A DNA stretch of 7,883 bases from a bacterium. Lineage in GTDB: Bacteria; Elusimicrobiota; Elusimicrobia; Elusimicrobiales; UBA9959. Under the pieces are notes generated by a model, which made no database searches, was not told where the DNA came from, and was given only the letters and a program-made list of their open reading frames with translations. Below are positions 1 through 5,871 of the stretch, one piece after another; within the stretch, counting starts at the first letter, position 1, and each line of letters begins with the position of its first letter. The stretch covers positions 1-7,883 of the forward strand of contig JAJZVJ010000094.1 of assembly GCA_021845705.1 (NCBI GenBank), written 5' to 3'. A program made the translations under genes and the position numbers.

Positions 1-2764
1 GGTAAGCGAGCGATCTGCCCAGGGGGTGTTTCAGGTGCAGCCTTAAAACGCGCCTGTTCTTTGCGTCCAGGGCTTCGAAGTCGCCCAGTGCCTGCGCCGT
101 TTCTAGCTGCCAGAAAGTGTACTTTTCCCCCGGTATCAATATATCTTTTTTGGGCTGGCTCGTCAATATCATGAAGAAGGCGTTGTCGGGCCCGCCTTTG
201 TGCAGCTGCCCCGAGGAATGCAGATAGCGCGGGCCGTAGGCAGGGGCGCAGGCCGAGGAGGTGTAGCGGGTGAGGCTTTCGCGCAGCTTTACCAGGCCGG
301 CCTCCACCTTGGGGTCGTTGGGCAGGTAGGCGAGCAGGCCTATGTATTCTTTTTCACCCAGCCCGGAGAATATGGACCAGAACACGTCGTCATAGCCGGC
401 TATGGGCTTGCCGGCGCCGCGTACCGCCTGCGAAGCGTAAACTGACATCCGCTCCGCGGAAAAATCCGGTTTAGGCTGGTTGTTCCCGCCTTTCCCGTCA
501 TATTTGGCCAGGAGCCGCGTGGTGAGGGCCTTGGCCTCCTGCACGTCCGGCTGGTCGAAAGGGTTTATCCCGAGCAAAGCCCCGGCCGCGGCCGTAGCCG
601 CTTCCCAGCGGAAGAACTCCGCCCCCAGGTCGTAAGCGTCCTTTATTTCTATAGTGAAGACCGGGTGCCCGGCCTTCCTGATGGCGGCCAGCTTGGCCTC
701 TACGGCGGCGTCGGTGACCCCTTCCAGCCTGGTCTGGACGAACAGGCGGTCGGCCTGGTATTTATCCGGCTCCATGAGCGGCTCAAGGCAGATCGGGGTT
801 ATCCCCTTCCCTTCTTTTCCGGTGCTTTCCGCCACCAGCTGCTCTATCCAGAGGCCCAGGTATTTGAACTTTTCCGGCAGCACCAGCGTAAGCTTGTCGC
901 GCCCCTGCAGGGCCAGGCCGCCCATAAAGGCGCCCAGCAGTAATACTGGATTCCTGGGGATCTCGCGCTCTTTGGACATGCTGGCCGCGTTGACGGCCCC
1001 CTCCAGCAGTTTCTTTATATCCGCGCCGCACAGGGCGGCCGGGACCAGGCCGAAGAAGGACAAAGCCGAAAAGCGCCCGCCGATGTCGGCCTGGTTTATG
1101 AACACCTTGCGGAACTTCTTGGCCTTGGCGAGTTTTTCAAGGGCGGTGCCCGGGTCCGTTATCGCGATGAAGTTCCTGCCCGGGTCCTTAAGGCCGGATC
1201 TTTTCACCAGGCTCCAGAAATATTTGAACTGGCAGGACGGTTCGATGGTTCCGCCCGACTTGCTGGCGTAAATGAACAAAGTGCGCTTCAGGTCCAGCTG
1301 CCCGCGCACGGAATCTATCCAGGCCGGGTCGGTGGTGTCCAGGATGAACAGGCGCGGGAATTTAGGGCTCTGGAAAACGGAACGCAGGACCTCCGGCGCC
1401 AGGCTGGACCCGCCCATCCTGAGCAGCACGGCGTGAGTGAAGCCGGCGGCGTGTATCTCTTCCGCGAAAGCCTGTATCTCCCTGACCTTAGGCAGCATCT
1501 TGAAAGGGCTGTCCAGCCAGCCGAGGGAGCCGGAGATCTGCTTCGAAGCCGCTTCGCCTTCCTTCCAGAGACCCGGTTCTTTTTTCCACAGGGCGGAGGC
1601 GAAGTCCAGCGCCTCAAGCCTCCTGTAAGCGCCGGAAACATCGGTCCCCGGCGGCTTTTTCGCCGCGAGCTCGTCCGCCGCCCCGGCGGACTGCGCCGCT
1701 ATGCGGGCCAGCAGTCCGTCGTAAGCGTGCGAGAATTTCTCTATGCCCTCGGTTTCAAGGTCTTCAAGAATCTTTTTAAAGTCCACGCCGGCCGCTTTCA
1801 GCCCCGCGAAATAGGCGTCGGCGCCGGCAAAGCGCTGCGCGAGCGGCGCGCGGTTTATTTCCCCTCCGGCGAAGTAGGCCTCGAGGGCGCCTTCCGGAGC
1901 GGTGTTGACGGAGCCGTCCAGCGCGAGCTGCTCCATGTAAAGCGAGGGGCGGTACGCCGGGTCTTTAACGCTGGTGGAGGCCCAGAGTATGCGCTGCGGG
2001 GGTATGCCTGAGGCGTTGAAACCGGGGCAGTAAAAAAGGTTACGGTACAGCCTGTAGGCCAGCAGGGAATTCTCTATACCGGCCCGGCCGGCCTGCACGC
2101 GGGCCGGGCCCGGGGGCAGGGCTTTAAGCCGCTTATCCACCGCCGTGTCTATACGGCTCACGAAGAAACTGGCCACGGAGGCCAGGCCTTCCACGGGCAG
2201 GGAATTCTTTATCCTCCAGGACATGGCGGAGGTATAGGCCTGGGTCACAGCGCGGTAGCGGTCCACGGAGAAGATAAGGGTGAAGTTGACGCTTATGCCT
2301 TTTTTCAGCAGCCTGCCTCCGGCGAGCAGGCCTTCTTTGGTGGCCGGAACCTTGATCATGAGGTTCCGGCGCCCTGCGCGCCCGGCCAGGCGCAGGCCCT
2401 CGGATTCGGTGCGTTCCGCGTCGAAAGCCAGCTTCGGCGAGACTTCCATGCTGACGAAGCCGTCCCGCCCGCCGGAGGCTTCGTAGACCGGCTTAAGCAG
2501 GTCGGCGGCGCGCTCGATGTCTTCGATAGCGAGCGTCTCGAAAATATCCAGCGGCGCGGCGCCCGCGGCCGCCATCTTTTTGACCGGGCCGGAATAATAT
2601 TCGCCTTCAAGCGCTTTTTCAAAGATGGAGGGGTTCGAGGTAAGCCCGGTCACGGCACGGTCGCGGATCAGTTTCGAAAGTCCGCCGGAAAGAAGGAGCC
2701 CGCGGCTGAGATCGTCCAGCCACAGGCTCTGCCCGGTCTTCTTGACGTCGTCCGGTGTAAGCAT
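1..2764 (-). CDS. tal-pgi: Bifunctional transaldolase / glucose-6-phosphate isomerase (Tal-Pgi fusion), C-terminus cut by the window edge
   Basis: The frame stays open from an ATG at 2764 to the window edge, giving 921 codons with no stop. The N-terminal third is transaldolase, which moves a dihydroxyacetone unit between sugar phosphates. It shows GLTSNPSIF (residues 40-48), the IKVPAT strand with the Schiff-base lysine at about K138, and a family-typical end (GVDFKKILEDLETEGIEKF). The rest is glucose-6-phosphate isomerase (glucose-6-P to fructose-6-P): GGSSLAP (451-457), the phosphate-binding SKSGGT (501-506), GGRFS (562-566), AEST with the probable catalytic E646, NPFDQPDVQEAK (734-745) with the probable catalytic K745, and GPRYLHSSGQLHKGG near the end. 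Both halves look intact, and the visible part ends in the usual LGDFEAL...RRVLRLHL region, so I infer only a few tens of residues are missing. The start overlaps the rpiB stop by one base (TGATG) and has a GGAAAGGGG ribosome site 6 nt upstream. Function is cytoplasmic, linking the pentose phosphate pathway to glycolysis. Confidence 0.95.
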   Translation of the reverse strand, partial: MLTPDDVKKTGQSLWLDDLSRGLLLSGGLSKLIRDRAVTGLTSNPSIFEKALEGEYYSGPVKKMAAAGAAPLDIFETLAIEDIERAADLLKPVYEASGGRDGFVSMEVSPKLAFDAERTESEGLRLAGRAGRRNLMIKVPATKEGLLAGGRLLKKGISVNFTLIFSVDRYRAVTQAYTSAMSWRIKNSLPVEGLASVASFFVSRIDTAVDKRLKALPPGPARVQAGRAGIENSLLAYRLYRNLFYCPGFNASGIPPQRILWASTSVKDPAYRPSLYMEQLALDGSVNTAPEGALEAYFAGGEINRAPLAQRFAGADAYFAGLKAAGVDFKKILEDLETEGIEKFSHAYDGLLARIAAQSAGAADELAAKKPPGTDVSGAYRRLEALDFASALWKKEPGLWKEGEAASKQISGSLGWLDSPFKMLPKVREIQAFAEEIHAAGFTHAVLLRMGGSSLAPEVLRSVFQSPKFPRLFILDTTDPAWIDSVRGQLDLKRTLFIYASKSGGTIEPSCQFKYFWSLVKRSGLKDPGRNFIAITDPGTALEKLAKAKKFRKVFINQADIGGRFSALSFFGLVPAALCGADIKKLLEGAVNAASMSKEREIPRNPVLLLGAFMGGLALQGRDKLTLVLPEKFKYLGLWIEQLVAESTGKEGKGITPICLEPLMEPDKYQADRLFVQTRLEGVTDAAVEAKLAAIRKAGHPVFTIEIKDAYDLGAEFFRWEAATAAAGALLGINPFDQPDVQEAKALTTRLLAKYDGKGGNNQPKPDFSAERMSVYASQAVRGAGKPIAGYDDVFWSIFSGLGEKEYIGLLAYLPNDPKVEAGLVKLRESLTRYTSSACAPAYGPRYLHSSGQLHKGGPDNAFFMILTSQPKKDILIPGEKYTFWQLETAQALGDFEALDAKNRRVLRLHLKHPLGRSLAY

Positions 2765-3213
2765 CACAGTCCCCTTTCCAGGTCGTCGACTTTCTTCAGC
2801 CGGCGCTTATGCCGCTCTTCTTCCGAGAACCGCGCGGCCGCGAAAGCGGCGGCGATCTCGAAGGCCAGGGAGCGGCCGATTATGCGCGCCCCCAGGCAGA
2901 GAACGTTCACGTTGTCATGCTCCACTCCCTGGTGGGCCGAGTAGGTGTCGTGGCAGAGGCCGGCGCGTATCCCTTTTATCTTGTTGGCGGCCACGCACGC
3001 TCCAACGCCGGAGCCGCAGACCACTATGGCTTTTTCCGCCCGTCCCTCCAGCACTTCCCTTGCCGCCTTGGCGGCGAAATCGGGGTAGTCCACCGGCTTT
3101 TCGGCCGAGTCGGTGCCTAGGTCGGTCATCTCGTACCCGAAGCTTTTAAGCTGCGGGATGAGCGCCTCCTTAAGCGAATATCCCGCGTGGTCGCTGGCGA
3201 TGGCAATTTTCAT
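2764..3213 (-). CDS. rpiB: Ribose-5-phosphate isomerase B (RpiB/LacAB family)
   Basis: A 149-residue protein, the usual RpiB length. It interconverts D-ribulose 5-phosphate and D-ribose 5-phosphate in the cytoplasm. Visible family features are the N-terminal SDHAG (residues 7-11, with the D8-H9 pair), DYPDFA (42-47), CGSGVG (66-71) with C66 as the expected general base and the glycine loop holding the substrate, AANKIKGIRA (75-84), and HDNVNVLCLGAR (99-110) with H99 and N101. Basic residues near the C-terminus (R134, R137, R138) are where the family binds phosphate. ATG at 3213 is chosen because MKIAIASDHAG is the canonical beginning and AGGGA lies 4 nt upstream. The gene begins 15 nt after the batE stop and its TGA overlaps the tal-pgi ATG, so it is probably cotranscribed with both. 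LacA/LacB or allose-6-phosphate isomerase activity is possible within the family, but the pairing with transaldolase favours RpiB. Confidence 0.95.
   Translation of the reverse strand: MKIAIASDHAGYSLKEALIPQLKSFGYEMTDLGTDSAEKPVDYPDFAAKAAREVLEGRAEKAIVVCGSGVGACVAANKIKGIRAGLCHDTYSAHQGVEHDNVNVLCLGARIIGRSLAFEIAAAFAAARFSEEERHKRRLKKVDDLERGL
2771..2779 (-). promoter_or_regulatory. Ribosome binding site of tal-pgi, inside the end of rpiB
   Basis: On the minus strand GGAAAGGGG lies 6 nt before the ATG at 2764. It sits within the last codons of rpiB, whose TGA shares its A with the tal-pgi ATG. The overlap and strong site suggest translational coupling of the two enzymes and fix the tal-pgi start. Confidence 0.7.
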
Positions 3214-3228
3214 TGTTTCCCTGGTCCG

Positions 3229-3978
3229 TTACAGCTTCTCGATGTCGGCTTTAAGCGCCCAGCCCTTTATCCCCTCTTTCTGCAGCCCTATCTCGTAGTA
3301 GGCTTCGTCGCCGGTGTCCAGTATCTTTACAAGCCTTCCCTCCGGCGCCGAGGCGTAAGTCTTGAACTTTTCTCCCGGGCCGCTCAGCATGCGGGTGCCC
3401 CCCGCCTTTGTGACGACCCCGGCGGAAGTGTAGGGGGAGGCCTGGCGGGCGGCCACCCACAGGAGGGTAAAGAGAAGGAGGCCGGCCGCAGCCAGGGAAA
3501 CGCGGCCCGCGTATTCCCCGGCCCTTCCGCCGTCAAGAAGGAAACAGGCCGCGCCGGCAAGGCAGGCGAACCAGAAAAGCAGAATGGCCAGCGCCTTAAG
3601 CTCGTCCTCCGAGGCGATGTAGTAGAGGAAATGAAGGGCGGCCGGGTAGCCTTCCGGCACCAGGGATTGGCCGGTCTGCCGCATGGCGAAATCGAGATTG
3701 GCCCGTATGTCCTGGGAGCGCGGGTCCAGCTTAAAGGCCCGCGCGTAGCTGAATACGGCGGGTCCAAGGCGGTTAAGGCGGAAAAGGGCGTTGCCGGCGT
3801 TGTACCAGGCCCATTGGTTGGCGGGCTCTTTCTCTATTATCAGTTTGTAGCCGTCCAGCGCCTCCTCATATTGCCCGTTGCGGTACTGGTCGTTGAATTC
3901 AGCCAGCTCCCCGCGGTCATAGGCGGGCGCGGCGCTGGGCAGCGCCAAAAGCAAGGTTAAAAATATCTTCTTGGTCAT
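3229..3978 (-). CDS. batE: BatE-like aerotolerance protein: signal peptide, TPR repeats, two membrane segments, SH3-like domain
   Basis: A 249-residue protein counted from the ATG at 3978. Residues 1-19 form a signal peptide (MTKK, then a leucine-rich core, cleavage near SAAPA/YD). Residues 24-90 hold about two TPR repeats (NGQYEEALDGYKLIIEKEP; AWYNAGNALFRLNRLGPAV). Hydrophobic spans at 128-148 and 158-176 follow. Residues 184-249 resemble a bacterial SH3 domain (LSGPGEKFK, then GWALKADIEKL). This order is characteristic of BatE, the last gene of bat loci. TPR and SH3 parts are predicted on the periplasmic side, presumably as protein-binding modules of a Bat complex. The frame extends to a TTG at 3999, but the only purine run (GGGA) is 1 nt from that TTG, and the longer start would put seven extra residues before the signal peptide. 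The ATG has only a weak TGGA site at 8 nt. Exact biochemical role in the family is unknown. Confidence 0.85.
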   Translation of the reverse strand: MTKKIFLTLLLALPSAAPAYDRGELAEFNDQYRNGQYEEALDGYKLIIEKEPANQWAWYNAGNALFRLNRLGPAVFSYARAFKLDPRSQDIRANLDFAMRQTGQSLVPEGYPAALHFLYYIASEDELKALAILLFWFACLAGAACFLLDGGRAGEYAGRVSLAAAGLLLFTLLWVAARQASPYTSAGVVTKAGGTRMLSGPGEKFKTYASAPEGRLVKILDTGDEAYYEIGLQKEGIKGWALKADIEKL

Positions 3979-4026
3979 TACTTTGATCCAGATCTTCAAT
4001 TCCCGGCTACAGGTCCCCGATTCACC
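3979..4026 (-). other. batD-batE intergenic gap with no recognisable signal
   Basis: These 48 nt are the longest non-coding gap in the window. I see no convincing -35/-10 pair, no stem-loop followed by a T run, and no strong ribosome site. The only structure is a short GATC repeat (GATCTGGATC) just before the batE ATG. If batE starts at the alternative TTG (3999), the gap shrinks to 27 nt. Confidence 0.5.
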
Positions 4027-5871
4027 TTATCTGAGTTCTTTCTCCAGCATTAGCAGCAGAAGGGAATATTTCTTGGCCAGGTCCGAGGCCCCCTCGGAGC
4101 CCGCGGCCTCCGGGGAAAAATGGCGCAGCTCCAGGGCCGCCCAGAGCTCCCGGACCTCGTCCAGAGAGCGTTCAGTGGCCGACGGGAAGCGGGCTTTCAC
4201 CAGTTCCGAGGCCTTTTTTATGGTGAGGGCGCTTACCTTTACCCCGCACTTATCCGAGAGATACTCCATGAAAGAATCGTAAAGCACCGAGACCGCCTCG
4301 TTAGGTTTAGAGGCTTTGATAAGGGCCTCCGCTTTGTCTATGTCGCGGGAAGCTTCGCTCCTGGCCTTGCGGAATTTGAAGAGCAGCGGGTTCGCCAGTT
4401 TGAAACGGTTCAGCCTGGCCAGCCAGAAGGAGAGGAGAAGCAGCGCTACCGGTATGAGGTGAGTCCAGTACGGCAGTTGCAGGATGGAGGCGGCCAGGAA
4501 CGGAAGCGCGTCCGAGCCGGGCTTGTCGCTGACATAACGGATGTCGGAGCCGGAGGCGGTTACCGGGGCCGCGCCGGTGCCCGGGTTGAAGTTTACGCTC
4601 TTTGCGGCCTGGCCGCCTTTTTCCACCTGGATCGTGACGGGTTCGGTCTGCAGGTCATGGTAGCGGCCGGAGCGGGGGTTGAAGAAAGCGAATTTTACCG
4701 GCGGAACCGTTTTTTTGCCCTCGGTGCGCGGCACCAGGATGTAAGTGAACGTCTTTTTGCCGCTGATCACGTCCCCTTCCTTCCTGATGTCGAGGGAACT
4801 CATCGTGTCGAATACTTTGAAATCCGGCAGCTCCGGGAATTTGGGCGCCGTGACGGCTTTCAGGTTGCCGCTGCCCGTGATGATTATGGAAAAGTTCACC
4901 GCTTCCCCGGCGCGGGCGTCGGAACGGTCCGCCGCCGCCGAAACCGAATAATCGCCCACCGCCCCGCTGAAATCCTCCGGCGCGCCTGCCGGGAGCGGTT
5001 TTATGTTCAGGACCAGCTTGTCGGTGGAGAATTGCCTGCTCTGTCCCTGGGCCCCGCTCATCGACATGAATTTCTGGAAGAAGTTCGGATCGAAGGGGTC
5101 GATGGCGCCTTCGGTGGGGATCTGGGCCACTACGGTGGCAGGCTCGATCTCGGCCGGCCCGGGGTTCAGGGCGAACAGCGCGGCTTTTATCTCGCTGTAG
5201 GCGTAGCGTACGCCGCCGATGTCGGTTTCACCGGTGCGCACCGGCGGCAGGTCTTCGGAGATCAGGTTCTTGAAGGCGGGCGGCATATACTGCGGGTTGG
5301 AACTGAGAGGTACCGACGTATAAAACTTTATGCTGAGGTTTACCTGCTCGCCCGGGTAGGCCGTTTTGCGGTCCGTTTCGGCCTTGAGGAAAAGCTGTTC
5401 CCCCTTGTTCGCCGCGGTCCTGGCCGCGCGCTGCTGCCGCGGGGACTGCGGGGCGGTGCGCTGCGGCTGGGCGGCCGACTGCCTGGCCTTGGTGACCGTG
5501 ATCCGGATCTCCGAAGTCACCGCTTTTTCCCGGCCGTTAAAGACCGAAATGGAGGGGATGGTCTGCACGCCTATGAAGCGCGGCGTAAGTATGTAGGTGA
5601 AAGAGACCGAGGTGGTGATCTTGCCGTTTATTATGGAGATGCTCTGGCTGCGCCCGGAGGAGTAGCTGTTGAAGTTCTGCATGTTCGGGAGGTTCGGTTC
5701 TGGCACGCTGGCCGAATCCCCCGAAACCGTGACGGTCAGGTAAATATTGTCGTTGATCTCTACCGAATCCCGGTCCGTTACGGCCGTGACCGTAAGCACA
5801 GCGGCGGCCGGCGCGGCCAGGATCAGCGCCGCCGCGGCGGCCGCGGCCAGGACGGAGGCGAATTTCTTCAC
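4027..5871 (-). CDS. batD: BatD-like aerotolerance protein, exported with one membrane anchor
   Basis: A 614-residue protein, near the usual BatD length. Residues 1-24 are an alanine-rich Sec signal peptide (MKKF start, cleavage near APAAA/VLT). The exported part has repeated beta-sandwich-like units: the first at about 25-127 (RDSVEINDNIYLTVTVSG; FTYILTPRFIGVQTIPSISV), a second at about 157-292, and a third at about 305-416 (GEAVNFSIIITGSGNLKAVTAP; FTYILVPRTEGKKTVPPVKF). FTYIL.PR..G recurs in units one and three. A basic, Gln/Pro/Ala-rich linker (130-156) separates units one and two. A single membrane span at about 469-486 precedes an Arg/Lys-rich stretch and a helical C-terminal domain (505-614) predicted in the cytoplasm. 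The start is a GTG whose last three bases overlap the batBC stop (GTGA), with GGAGG 4 nt upstream. As the only Bat product here with sizeable domains on both sides of the membrane, it may pass signals across it; that is inference. Confidence 0.9.
   Translation of the reverse strand: MKKFASVLAAAAAAALILAAPAAAVLTVTAVTDRDSVEINDNIYLTVTVSGDSASVPEPNLPNMQNFNSYSSGRSQSISIINGKITTSVSFTYILTPRFIGVQTIPSISVFNGREKAVTSEIRITVTKARQSAAQPQRTAPQSPRQQRAARTAANKGEQLFLKAETDRKTAYPGEQVNLSIKFYTSVPLSSNPQYMPPAFKNLISEDLPPVRTGETDIGGVRYAYSEIKAALFALNPGPAEIEPATVVAQIPTEGAIDPFDPNFFQKFMSMSGAQGQSRQFSTDKLVLNIKPLPAGAPEDFSGAVGDYSVSAAADRSDARAGEAVNFSIIITGSGNLKAVTAPKFPELPDFKVFDTMSSLDIRKEGDVISGKKTFTYILVPRTEGKKTVPPVKFAFFNPRSGRYHDLQTEPVTIQVEKGGQAAKSVNFNPGTGAAPVTASGSDIRYVSDKPGSDALPFLAASILQLPYWTHLIPVALLLLSFWLARLNRFKLANPLLFKFRKARSEASRDIDKAEALIKASKPNEAVSVLYDSFMEYLSDKCGVKVSALTIKKASELVKARFPSATERSLDEVRELWAALELRHFSPEAAGSEGASDLAKKYSLLLLMLEKELR

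Noticed and set aside
1433..2011. Plus-strand frame of 192 codons inside tal-pgi
   Set aside because: It is antisense to a clear, uninterrupted transaldolase/isomerase frame, has no family resemblance and no good ribosome site.
3187..3960. Plus-strand frame of 257 codons opposite batE
   Set aside because: The minus-strand protein has a signal peptide, TPR repeats and an SH3-like domain; the plus-strand translation is Gly/Arg/Val-rich with no motif.
3979..4026. Possible promoter or attenuator between batD and batE
   Set aside because: No -35/-10 pair, stable hairpin or T run could be found in the 48 nt.
5795..5855. Alanine-codon-rich run at the batD signal peptide, considered as a slippage tract
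   Set aside because: The GCC/GCG codons are mixed rather than a clean tandem repeat, and Ala-rich signal peptides are common in GC-rich genomes.
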